Source: Solea solea (lineage: Eukaryota > Chordata > Actinopteri > Pleuronectiformes > Soleidae). Taken from it: a DNA stretch of 64,000 bases. Below, in pieces: positions 35,001 through 46,300 of the stretch. The position numbers and the translations under genes are program-made. Position 1 is the stretch's first letter; every line of letters starts with the position of its first letter. Where the stretch lies: the NCBI RefSeq assembly GCF_958295425.1, contig NC_081146.1, positions 17,927,458 to 17,991,457 on the forward strand, given 5' to 3'. The notes under the pieces were generated by a model that ran no database searches, was not told the origin of the DNA, and was given only the letters and a program-made list of their open reading frames with translations.

Positions 35001-38000
35001 TTGCAATTGCCTTCACATATGAAGCACATTTTGCTGTTTTGCTGATTGAAACCCAGTCTGTGCTTCTTTCTTCATCAGGATAGCGATGATGAGGGTAATG
35101 ATGACAATGGCGAAGAAGAGAAGACTTCAATAAAGAAGGAATTTTCTGTCCGGAGCCCGTCACCTACCACAGAAGAGAGTGAACCTGAAATGACTGATGA
35201 GGAAAAAGAATATCAGTTGGTCAGTTTGTGTAAATCTCTTTGCGTTAATACAATTGTAGTTAATCTCTTTAGTTATTGAAAATGAAGTGTCTTTTTTATT
35301 TTCAGATGATCATCACAAAAACGCTCTTAACAGAGATCCTTCTTGAGGTCACTAATGAAGAAATCCTGCACGTGGCCAAAGACACTCATCGGAAAGCCAC
35401 TCGAGGTCTGCTTTCATCTTCCAGTTAATGCTCCATCTATACTTGTCACTAAGACATAGTTCAAATCCGAAGAAAAATGTATATAGCCGCTGTAAATTCA
35501 AACTCACTTTTACCCTTATAAGTGGGGTTCTTGAGCAGCAAACATGGGAGTATGAAATGGATTTTAACCATTTTCTGCTAATAGATCAGAAGGAAAGCAG
35601 AGCAGTTTTTCATTATTTGGAAATTTGTTCATCGTGGTCATTAAGGTGAAGCTGAGACTGACTGGATCAAGTCTCAGCGTCAGCTCTGACTCTTACTGTC
35701 TCTGTACGAATTACTTCCTCTATAGAAGTGGCTGTGCATTAGTATTGTACAGATTGGTTCCTTACCTTTACTCCGACTGTTTGACTTGGATTGTGACAGA
35801 AGTTTGTTGTTAACCCCTCTCTCTTTTCTCCATTTTTTTCCCCTTTTTTTCTTTTTGTTTATTTTTCCACGTTACCAACGGCAGCTTTTGTGAATAGTGC
35901 TTTATCTGTGACTGACCACCTTCTCTAGCGACTCTCATGCCTTTGAGAAAATGGCAGTATGTGTTTTTAACATGTTGTTCCTGTTGTTGATGTGAATCAA
36001 AGCTCCTGCAAAACAGCTGGCACAGTCAAGTGCACTGGCTTCTCTGACTGGTCTCAGTGAGTATGCCTTTTTCTGTCACTGGGGGGAGGGAAGTTATAGA
36101 ATTAATTTTTAAGTCATGGTGGGATGTGGGGAGAAACATGAGAAAAGCACAGGATAAGAGTTCATTAAGACAGACATGGCATCCTGCTGATTGATTTGGG
36201 TTTATTTTGCACTTTGTTGGTAGAAGCATGCGCTCAAATATAAAATATTTATGTTAATATTTTTCAAAAGCTTAATGGACGTATTAGATTAATGTGAAAT
36301 ATAAATTTGTACAGAACTAAGTGCCTTTCATTGGGAATGAGGTGACCGTGGGTCGTAAATGAAGGGTTACAGTAGTTGGAGCCTTTTTGTGAAAATGGAT
36401 GTTGCTCCTTTCCAACACTCAACAACCTGGGGGCTCTGTTGTGGCAGGCGGGCTTGATGGCTATGGTTCAGATGAGAGTGAGGATGAGGATGATCACAGC
36501 ATACGAGGGTCTGAGTCCTCTGACACAGACGAGGAAGAGTTACGCCACCGCATCCGGGAGAAGCAGGACGCTTTCCGTCGCAAAGAACGGGAACTGCAGC
36601 AACTGCTAGAAAAACAAGCACAAGAGGCTCTGCTTGCACGTGGTAAGACACGTTTGTCTTTGCACATTCAAATGTACATGGAACACATTACATAGCTGAA
36701 GTCCAATATCTTAAAATGTTTCAATCTCACAAGAGTAAAATTGTAAAAAAAACAAAAAACAAGTGTAACTGTGTTTTAATTTTTCCACCATGGAGCTGAC
36801 TTGATTTCATCTTCATATATAGTACAATAGTTATGTGGTGTGTTCCAAATCATAGCAGCACCTGTTATTTTCTGATTTATTTTTAATCTGAGTCTTTGTT
36901 TTTCCAGAAGAGATGGTGAAGGAGAGATTGAGCAGAGAAAAGGGGGAACATGATGAGGGCCAGGCAGAGAATGCACACAAACAGGACGTAAATGAGAGAG
37001 AGAGAGAGAGAGAGGCGGAGCCTGTAGTAGAGAGGCGTAGGTCTCGTAGTGAAAAGGAGGGTAGTGAAAGTAAGCACTTGGGCAGAGGGAAAGAGCGATC
37101 AAGGAGAGATGGCAGTGATTCTCCAGCAAATGGTCACAGCAGCAGCTCCTTCTCCACTTCCAGCCACAGCAGCAGTCGTTCTTCATCCACCTCTTCCTCC
37201 TCTTCTTCTTCAGAATCTTCCCGCAGTTCTTCTCGATCCTCCTCCCCACGAAGGAAGAGGAGGCATAGTCGCTCTTCATCTCACAAGGCTCGCAAGCGTA
37301 AGCGCAGCCGTAGCCACAGCTCCCACAGGCATCGCAGTGATAAGGTCAGGGACAGGAGGAGGAGCAGTGATAGATCAGGTCGTCACAAGAAAGACAGAAG
37401 TGATTCCAGGGAGCGCAGGAGTCACAGGAGTAGTAGGTCCATATCCAGGTCCAGAGAGAGAGATAGGGGCAGAGCCAGGGCCAGAGACAGTCGTAGTCGC
37501 AGCAGAGAGAGAGAAAAGGACAAAGATAAGGAGAGGAAGAGGAGCCGAGAGCGCAGGGACAGCAGTCATAGTCGCAGCAGCAAACACAAGCAAAAGGCCT
37601 TCAGCAAAGACAGAGAGAGGAGAAGGGACAGGAGTCGTAGTCATGAAAAGGATAAGAAAAAGAAGGATAAAGACAAGGATAGAGAAAAAGTGTCCGATAA
37701 AAAGAAAGAGAGGCCTAAGACCAAAGAGAAAGATAAGGAGAGGGTTACAGAAGAGAATGGCAAATCAAAGAAATTTAAAGAGGGTGACTCATGCATGGAC
37801 TCTCAGAGTGACAAGCACTCCCGTCAGGATAGCAAAACTAGCAAGAAGGGCTCCGCCAAAGCTAGCAAACGACGCTCTGACTCTGACACAAGTAGATCCC
37901 CTTCCCCTGAAATTAGCAAGGAGAAGAAATCTAAAAAATCCAAACGTAGTCGCTCAAGGTCGACGGAAAAATCTCACAAGTCTGGTAAGAAGGCAAGCCG

Positions 38001-38505
38001 CAAACACAAGTCTAAGTCACGATCAAGGTAGTATTCGTTTTTTTCCTCTCTTTCTTATTGTATGTTCACACTGTATGTCTCATTGTGATTTCTCTGTTTT
38101 CGTTTATATATTTTAAGTAACTGAAGGAATTACATTAAAATTGATGCCTGAAAAAAAGTTTTTAGTCTACCTAACTGTAATGGCAAGTGTGACTCAATAA
38201 AGAGTTTTAGTACATGGCTTTTAATGTCAAATGCAAATTAGTTTCTAACCAGTAGAGTGAAGTCTCTTACATGTGGTTGTACTTGTGTGAAATAAGCAAA
38301 TACATTTCTTGCTTTGCACATGGTTGCACAGGGTAGACGTGCTTCTCTAGTTTGCAGGTTATCTACAATGTTTTATACTCTGCCAGTTTGTGTGGTGCAT
38401 GTGTTTTACAGTCTGTGTGGGTGTTTGTATGTGTTGCAGTGTTAATGTTGGGTCCGCGCCTCTCTTTACAGGTCCACATCCCCCTCCCGCCATAGCAGAC
38501 GCTGA
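32061..38505 (+). CDS. PNISR: PNN-interacting serine/arginine-rich protein (11 coding exons, 837 aa)
   Basis: Nuclear-speckle SR-like protein that binds pinin and is implicated in pre-mRNA splicing. Coding exons: 32061-32148, 32297-32470, 33195-33448, 33803-33965, 34676-34866, 35079-35219, 35306-35405, 36003-36056, 36448-36642, 36908-38027, 38472-38505; 2514 nt with consistent phases (human protein 805 aa). It starts MWDQGGQPWPQWPL, then VDWAALAQAWIAQK, EWGMHGQ followed by a proline run, EDSNSQDS, NQFDYQHGA, RSPIQLPVKQE, and the basic coiled coil LPAWIREGLEKM from about residue 233. EMTDEEKEYQ precedes LLTEILLEVTNEEI, then SESSDTDEEELRHRIR, and from about residue 490 a long RS domain with poly-Ser and SR/RS repeats, ending KASRKHKSKSRSR-STSP. 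The start-codon exon opens at 32042 after a CAG acceptor. The last junction (AG/GTAGTA to CAG/GTCC) is optional: reading through gives a stop at 38031. Exon 8 has weak splice sites. Confidence 0.95.
32640..32830. repeat. Interspersed repeat in PNISR intron 2
   Basis: Contains TTTATCCACACGGAAATTG and, later, ACATATGCCAGGTCTACATG and GGGGCTGTA, motifs I recognise from a teleost non-autonomous DNA element. The ends are not sharply defined. Confidence 0.4.
33217..33252 (+). repeat. PNISR: CCT-rich run encoding polyproline in PNISR exon 3
   Basis: Imperfect CCT/CCC/CCA codons encode a run of about 12 prolines directly after EWGMHGQ. Human PNISR has a shorter proline-rich stretch (QPPHPPPDQP) at the same place, so the run is expanded in this fish. 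Confidence 0.85.
36994..37014 (+). repeat. PNISR: (GA)n microsatellite inside the PNISR coding sequence
   Basis: The GAGA run encodes alternating Glu-Arg (EREREREREA) at the start of the charged RS region. A slip of a non-multiple of three would shift the frame and remove the RS domain. Confidence 0.9.
38196..38201 (+). terminator. PNISR: AATAAA, candidate intronic poly(A) signal of PNISR
   Basis: This lies 165 bp after the read-through stop codon (38029-38031) and within the last PNISR intron (38028-38471). It would allow a shorter transcript ending in the protein SRSR instead of SRSR plus STSPSRHSRR. Use in vivo is an inference. Confidence 0.45.
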
Positions 38506-38808
38506 GAAGCACAGATAACTGATCTGTGCACTTCACCATTTTAAATTCCATGAGTTGAACAGGCTTGTCTCATTATAGAGGCAGTTGTGTAGGTGAACTC
38601 CCCACTCATACATGTTTTCTTTTTCCTCTTATTTGTAAATACGTATGTTGTTTTAAAGTGACTGAAGAACAAGACTTTGAATGGTAGGAATTTTCACTTG
38701 TATTGTTATGCAAAACTTAATAAGGCTAGGTGGACTCTAAAAACAAGTTGTATCATTTTAAACAGTAACAGGATTAACACGTTTTCCTCTCAAATATTGT
38801 AAAATGTC

Positions 38809-38814
38809 AATAAA
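38809..38814 (+). terminator. PNISR: AATAAA, main poly(A) signal of PNISR
   Basis: AATAAA about 300 bp after the TGA at 38503-38505, followed within 30 bp by T/GT-rich sequence (TTTGTTCCTTGTTTTTGTC), a typical cleavage context. Confidence 0.7.
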
Positions 38815-39354
38815 ATAGTTTGTTCCTTGTTTTTGTCTCATGTTATTTGACACCTATGATGCATTACAGAAATAAACACAAGATCGCAGTGCACTCTACG
38901 ATAAAATGGGTCAATGATGAAATGCAGATTTTTATCACACAAGTAAAGAATTAAAGGTTACAATAGTTATAAATTATAAATTCACCTTTATGGCTTTGTT
39001 ATTGCGAGCTATCTTTCTGGTCTCCTTGAGGGGGGGAAAGGGATTTTAATCTATTGGCACTAATAATTGTAAGACATTTTGCACAAGATCACATTTTACG
39101 TTATATTTTAAGTGTTGCATGTATTACAGTAGACAAGTATTCGTTGTATTAATTGACATAAAAACAGCTTTTTATTTCATTAGTTAAAAGTTATTTCGTG
39201 AACTCGTTCCGGTCGTTAGCAACAACTAGTGGTCCGGTAGGAACTATTATTTCGTTTCTCCCCGAGCAATAAATAACGGCGCACTCGTGTTACTCCGTAG
39301 TTTCAGGGCAGTGGAATATAAAAACAGCACCTGGCTGTACAGCGTTATTTTGAC
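38815..39354 (+). promoter_or_regulatory. PNISR-COQ3 intergenic region with the COQ3 promoter
   Basis: Only about 540 bp separates the PNISR poly(A) signal from the COQ3 start codon. The last 170 bp are richer in CpG (TTCCGGTCGTTAGCAAC, GGTCCGG, ACGGCGCACTCG) than the AT-rich part before them, and include an AATAAATAA stretch near 39270 and GGAATATAAAA near 39314. This is the only place for a compact COQ3 promoter. Confidence 0.5.
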
Positions 39355-42300
39355 ATGTTTTCTACCAAGTTGGGCCGCCTCATGATGAGGTTGTACAGTC
39401 GTAAACAGACCGCCGTGTGCCGGGAGCCTCTCCGCGGGTTTAGCTGGGCTGCAGTGTGTCGACAGCGGTCATTGAGGCAGCAGAGAATCGCCTGTCCGAA
39501 GACCCAGCCTCACATCTTGTCCTCTTATACCAGGTACCAACAGTGAAAAAAATGACAAGTCCACCGCACTGTCACTTTCCTAAAGGTACTTGGTACGTGT
39601 TGTTGGCACTAAAATGCATAGTAGTAAAGTGACAACTAAAACAGATAGCTAAGTAGCTCAATGTCGTTGTAAGTGCATACGTTGCACATTCAACTTGATT
39701 TTTTTTTTTTATGGATAGTGGTTTCTTAAATGTCACAAGCTCAGTTGTACATGCTGGAATGTTTTGACTGACAAATTATAACATGTTTGTATCATGCACA
39801 TAAATTATCACTCCTCGTGAGTTTGTAAGACACCGGAAGTGAGGTTGCTGTGGTCCACCAACAAATCATTACATTACATTATTGTGTCTCATCGAGAATC
39901 AACCTGGCAGTCTATAAATCAAATTATCTTTGTAAGGCAGTTTAAAAAAAAAAAAAAAAAAAATGCCCTGTTTCTCAGGCCTGGCAAATAAAACTTACTC
40001 TAATGAAGATTCCTTTATTAAAGCACAAGTCTGGGTTTTCATAGTCATCCAAACAAATGAACACAAATGAAGATATTTTACACAAAAAAAACAGACCTAA
40101 CAGTAAAACAAAAACATTGAACTACATTATCAATTTCACACATCAAACACAGTCTGCATTCTTCTGGGACAACATTAAAATCTACCAGTCTCCATGGTGA
40201 ATGGTTGTATTCCTATACATAACTGTGCACATAGAGACCTTTTGTTAAATTTACAAGTTACACACGGTTCTACCTGATAACTACATTCATTATTAGACAA
40301 GTAGTTCTTAACTTTGTACCATATATCAAGCAGCCACTTGAGAAAGTGTACTGGACCTCATTGTACATGTCCACACAATGTAAAATGCCTTTTATTTTCA
40401 TTCACGAATGTCCATTTGTGTGTGTGTGTGTGTTAAAGAAGACGTGTCCATACACGTCTGCAAATAAATTGCACTTCACCACTGTAATTTTCAAAATCAG
40501 ACACAGGTGAAGGTGAAATTTTTGGACAGGAACATTATACGAACAGTATGAACATTATTCTCTCAGATTTTACCCTGAATGACCCAGCGGAATTTTGAAG
40601 TGCGATATTAAAAAGCAGGAAAGTAAACATTTAAATGCGACTTTCTTTTCCCCAGTGTTTATTTCCAATATTTGTGTCTGTTTGTTGATTTGCAGCGCTC
40701 GGTCATCCTCCCAAAACACAGTGGATCCCGATGAGGTGAGGAGGTTCCAGTTACTGGCCAGCAAATGGTGGGATGAACAGGGAGAATTTGCAGCTCTTCA
40801 CTCCATGAATGACCTGAGGGTGCCTTTTATACGGTGTGTGTCGCTACGGAGCACATGTTTACATTTATTTATCATAGTTTTATGGAGCAAAGGCATCCTC
40901 CTAAGTTTCTGTCAATACAGGTGACTGATGGGCCAAATCATCAAGCAGTCATGTCAAAATATACCCTGAAGTACTTCAACCTTTTGGGGTTTTAAGAGCA
41001 GTGAAAACATCTTGGATCCAGTGAAGTAACAGAAACATGAAGAGACAGAATTCCTTTGCACATTTTCAGCCGCCTCTACTCCGCATACGAGTGGGTTTTC
41101 GAGGCTCGACTCTGTTTTGATTGATAAGATCTGTCAGTGCCACACATGATAATCATTACCTTAGCTGAGAGATCGCTGAAGCTCTGCCCTACCCCCTTTG
41201 TGGTCCTGTTGATGGTGGTGATGATGAAGATGATGGCTGTTTATGGTGACAGTGTGACAGATCCAGTGGCAGTGTGTGTCTGAGTGTGCTTATATTTCCT
41301 GAAACAGCTCTGCCCTCAGGGTTTGATAAATGAGATGCAGCAGCACCATTGCCTCTGTTGCTCCTGCACCTTTACACTGTGATACTGTTGTAGCTGCTGT
41401 GTATTTTAATGGTCTGTCAACATCTGTTTTAATGTGCACTTTAACCTCACTGATAATGGACTTTTCATTTGTTATGTTTAAATCTCAAAGCAAAAAACAC
41501 CATTATTAAAGTAGGTATAATCTGTTCATTCCATGCTGAATTTTAATTTGGTTACATCCAATGTAGGTAGTATTTAAAATCACTGTGTTAAAAAAAAGTA
41601 ATAAAATACTAATTGTATTTGAGAACAAGCCAAATTACTGTAAATAATAGGTAATAGAAAATATTTAATCTTTATGAGCACCAAAAAAACATTCACAACA
41701 GTCAACACCACAATCAAAGAAGCAAACAAGAAAAAACAACAAAGAATTTATCAAAAGAAATGCAAGGATCGTGAAAGACAGATAAAGAAGCTTTAAAATG
41801 AGTATTGAGAGAATCTAGTTTGAGTGTGGCTCATTTCAATTTTAAAAAGTGTGTAATAACTGAAATGTGATTAACAAAATATAATGTTACTGGACTGGGT
41901 TCTGTAGTCTAAGGATTTGGATGAGATTAAGATGCAGAGCAGCTACATAGCTACACACACACACACATACAAGAGATATGTCCATTTCTTTGTTATTATA
42001 AATATGTGTCGAATAGACACTTAACACATTGCAACATTATTGAAATAGAAAATGAAAATGCATCTTTTGCTCCTTTGTTTGATTCTTCTTACTCCTGTCT
42101 CATTGAAGACGTTGCCATCAGTCTTTTGTTTTGGCCCCGAAAATTTGATTTAGTTTTAGTCAAATGTTTTCAAATCAAACAAATCTCTCTTCTCTGACTA
42201 GAGTTAAATAAGCTGGAATGTTCTTAGCATATACCAGCGTGTCTTATGATGCAGATTTAGCTCGACATTCCTCGCAGACTGTGGCTGTGTCACCTTTGTC

Positions 42301-43348
42301 AGTGTCTGTGTGTTGTGGCAATATCAGGATCTAGTTAGTTGGACGTCTGCCATCATCTAATCTCCTTTCCTTCACTGTTTGCATGGATGCTCTTGTGCCA
42401 CAGCAGAGCTTTAATGAGGATGATGCATATATAGATCTGAGCCTGCTCTGCATGTTTCATGCCCGAGGCAGATGCCCCCTGGACAGCGTGTGAGCGGAGA
42501 AAGGAGCACAGCAGTAAAAGCTGTCTCTTAATTACCAGAGGATAATTTGTGGTTGTCAGCTAGCTGAAACTGTAGCTCACAGCAAAACAGGGAGAGGGTT
42601 GAGAAAGAGGTGTAATCAAACTCTGGGATTCTTTGGGTCTCCCGCTATTAAAGAAAGCACACAGTATTTTGCATGTCAGATTCACAGTTACGTTTTGTTT
42701 CTGTGTAGATATGGCCTTAAACTGATCCTTGGCTGCAGCATGATGGCTGTCTGTTGGGCACTCAGGAGTATTAATATACATTACTTGTTTATATTACTGT
42801 ATTTCTTTGTAAAGTGGTGTACATCAAGTTTCTAATGCAACTAAATCCCCTTTATTACTTTGAAGGATTTTGCTTAGATGTTGTTTTAATTTGGATCTAA
42901 TTTAATGTAATCTATATATACAGGGATAATCTGCTGAATGTGCATAGAGTGCGGCATCCTGGGCAACCACTGTCAGGACTCCGGATACTGGATGTGGGCT
43001 GTGGAGGAGGTCTGCTTACGGAGGTACAGTGTGTGTGTGTGTTATAAACATGAAAACAGTGACAGCAACTCTTTTCCTTCTAAACGATCCACCGGTTGTA
43101 ATTGCTGCCTTTGACATCACATTCATCCTCTTCTTTTATCCCCTGTCACAGTTTGAGATTCTTCTTCAGATTCTTTTTACTGCCCAGTCTGTTCACATAC
43201 TTAACGGTGCCTGAAAATATGTCAGCCTGGTTCTCTTTTTATTTTCATTTGACTGGTTGCAGTGCGGTGGATCAGACAGTTGATCATTTGCTGTTTTTTA
43301 TCTGTTTGTTAGTGTTGATCGCTGCACACTGAGGAAACAATTTCCTGT

Positions 43349-43381
<33 letters not shown>

Positions 43382-46300
43382 TCACACACAGAGGTTTGTG
43401 CAGCTATTCTTTTAAGGACTCTGCATTGACTTCCATTCATTTGGACAGCATAACCAAAGCCTTAACCATAACCAGTTAATGTCTAACCCTGCTTAAACCA
43501 ACCACAATTCAAATCTTACACCTAAATTTGACCAGTTTCTCAGAAATCACAAGTACATGCACAAACACACACATCACACATGATCTCCCAGCACAGCAGG
43601 GATGGGTTTTTACCTTGTGTCCACACGAGGGCACTGTAGGGCCAAATCCAACCATTCCAGTTTTTTTTTTTTTATATTAATGTCTAACATGAGAAATAGT
43701 GCATGATGTTGATGACAACTTGCTGTAATTGTACATATTATTCCTATTTTGTCTTGACATTTCCTAGCTCATATTGAATGTTTATCTAAATTATCTTATG
43801 AGGTTTTGTTTTATTCTCTGCATGAGATATTTTCTCACTAATAGACCGCAAGTTCAGATATTCGATTAAAAGTGTTATGGTGTCACCGATAATTACTGTA
43901 GACACAGATTCATCACAGGATGTCTCTTTTCATTAAACTGTCTGCTGCTGCTTTTGCTTGGTACACCAGACAATTTAAAGTCCCAGACCCACAAAAGTAA
44001 TTAATTGTACTGAGGAAAGAAAATGGCTCTGGTGGTTTTCTGTCGGTGTAGATTTACCTGCTCGAGACTGCACATGGTGGGGATAGATTGCAATTTGTAA
44101 TTTATCTGCAGCCACAGTGAGAGGGGAGTGTGCTTGAAATAACTAATTAAAACCAGTTATCTTATTTCATGCAGCAACACACCAGAGGCTGATGAGCTGC
44201 AAAGACTAGTCACTTGATCCTCTAGGAACACATACAATCCTTCAGGTTAACGTCACACAAATACTGCCTGTTATTCAGAGGAAGTTCAGTTACTCAGGAG
44301 TTATTAAAAACATAAGGAAACTGTGATTCAGCACCGAGGATTCAGAATTGTTCGAATAGATTGAAATTGCAGACAGTAATAAATATGGCTAGGTATTTGT
44401 GAGGCAGCCATGGATGCAAGCAAGATCCACTTGTGACTTTCATCCTTCCCTTCACTCCCTCCTTCCTGCTCTCTCCCAGCCCTTAGGTCGCCTGGGGGCT
44501 AAAGTGTTGGGCATAGATCCTGTAGACGACAGCATCTCCACTGCCCAGGTTCATGTGTCCCATGATCCAGACCTTCAAGACTGGGTCTCTTACCAGGCCT
44601 GCACCTTAGAGGAACTCTCGGAGGAGGTGAAGGAAGACGGCCATTTTGATGCCATTGTAGCATCAGAGGTGGTGGAACATCTTGCCGACGTGGACACATT
44701 CACCTTCTGCTGCAAGCAAGTACTGAAGGTGTGTTTGTGTGTTTTTCCTCCTCCCAGCTGTTAGCTCACAGATATCCGATATTTCTGCATCAGTACAGCG
44801 TGTGTCTTCATGTTCATCTGAGCGTATGCTGACACGCATATGCTAATTTTGTTGTGTTTTTGTGTTTTCATCTGCTGTGTGTTGCATTGTACCTTGACCT
44901 GCTTTGGTGAGAGCTGTGCATTAATATTGGGGCCAGATAATCATAATCTCCTCAGTCTGTTGGCCAGGGTGTAAAAAAAAAAAAAAGAACAAGGCAGCCT
45001 AAGCTTCACTTAATGCCTCTGTGATAAGCTCAGGAACAACTGGATCTTCTCACTTCTTCACAATCTAATTGTTCATTTCAATTCAGTTTTAGGGCACATG
45101 TGCAGTGATGCTTTACATGTGTTTGGACTCATTTCATAGGAAAGAAGCTGCACTGTAACTCTTTTCTTCCACTTTCTCTCCCTCCTGTGTCTGGGGTTGA
45201 ACCTTGTTATTTTATTTCTCTTGCATTAGATGTTGTGCTCTGAGAGCTGTAACTCCACTTTGTAAATACCCTGCAGTAGCAGTGCATCACAGTAATGTAA
45301 AAATACCTGCAGGGATGAGGTGTATGAAGCATTCATTCCGTATAACAAAAAATGTCTTTCAGTCCTGATAAACTAAAACTGTCCATTTTGTCCGTGTGCA
45401 GCCAGGCGGCTCGCTCTTCATCACGACTTTGAATAAAACCAACCTTTCGTATGTACTGGGTATTGTTGTCGCTGAGCAGCTGCTGCGCATTGTCCCCAGC
45501 GGGACGCATAACTGGGAGAAGTTCATCAGCCCAGTGGACCTAGAGCGCCTCCTAGAGTCTTGTAAGTCTATCTCTCTTTTTTTTTTATATATGATGTGAA
45601 TTGTTTTTATACATTATGTGATGTTTTTATTTATATTTTTGAATGTGTTACTGTGTGAAATTTTTTGGGGATTTTATGCCTTTATTAGATTGGATTTTGA
45701 ACTGTATTGCATTCAACATATTCAGAGTCTCAAAAGTGAGACTCTGAATATGTTGAATATCTTGAAATCAAGAAGGAGTTTCTTCCTGTTTGTTCCCATC
45801 TGTTAATTAGAGTTTATTAAAGGAAATTGTACACAGTCTCTCGCAGCATTAAATCTAAATTAAAAACTGATTTACTGTACTGTCCAGTATTTAATCCATG
45901 AAATATGGAGACTCCTTGATAGAATCCTTGACATAGATGAAATTATCATTTTAAAATACGCTTTTTCAAAACAGGACACATATATTCATTGGGCGGCAGG
46001 AATAAATTCAGTTACAGGTTTTAATGTCGGGACTTATCAGTGTAAGTGTCCTCTTATACAAACAGTGTATTCCCTCATCACTCATTATGGACTGTTAAAG
46101 CTAGCTAACTTCTGGTCTGGTTCTGCTGTTCACACCTTTCTTCTTATGTCACTTTAGAAATTTGTTTGGTGGTGGGTAGAATTTTTTTAAGCTTTAGAAT
46201 AAGCCTTTTATGTCTTTACAGAGGCTTCCATGTTCCATGTTTCTACAGCATCCCAAACAACATCATTTTCATATTTTGAAGTAGAAGCTTACTATCTTTC

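Noticed and set aside
36776..37279. 167-codon minus-strand frame
   Set aside because: Antisense to the PNISR RS exon and its intron; Ser/Cys-rich composition mirrors the repeats on the other strand.
37375..37644. 89-codon minus-strand frame in the PNISR RS exon
   Set aside because: Low-complexity antisense shadow.
38029..38031. Treating this TAG as the only PNISR stop
   Set aside because: A consistent junction AG/GT to CAG/G at 38472 adds STSPSRHSRR in frame; both ends are kept as alternatives.
37049..38116. 355-codon frame overlapping the PNISR RS exon
   Set aside because: It is the +1 frame of a repetitive purine-rich exon. The RS frame is conserved with human PNISR and fits the splice phases; this one is a by-product.
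43351..43380. CRISPR-like or tandem array
   Set aside because: Simple CA dinucleotides in a vertebrate intron; no spaced direct repeats occur anywhere in the window.
45711..45758. MicroRNA gene call
   Set aside because: The stem is 22 bp with a 4-nt loop, shorter than normal precursors, and no expression evidence can be read from sequence; reported only as a hairpin.
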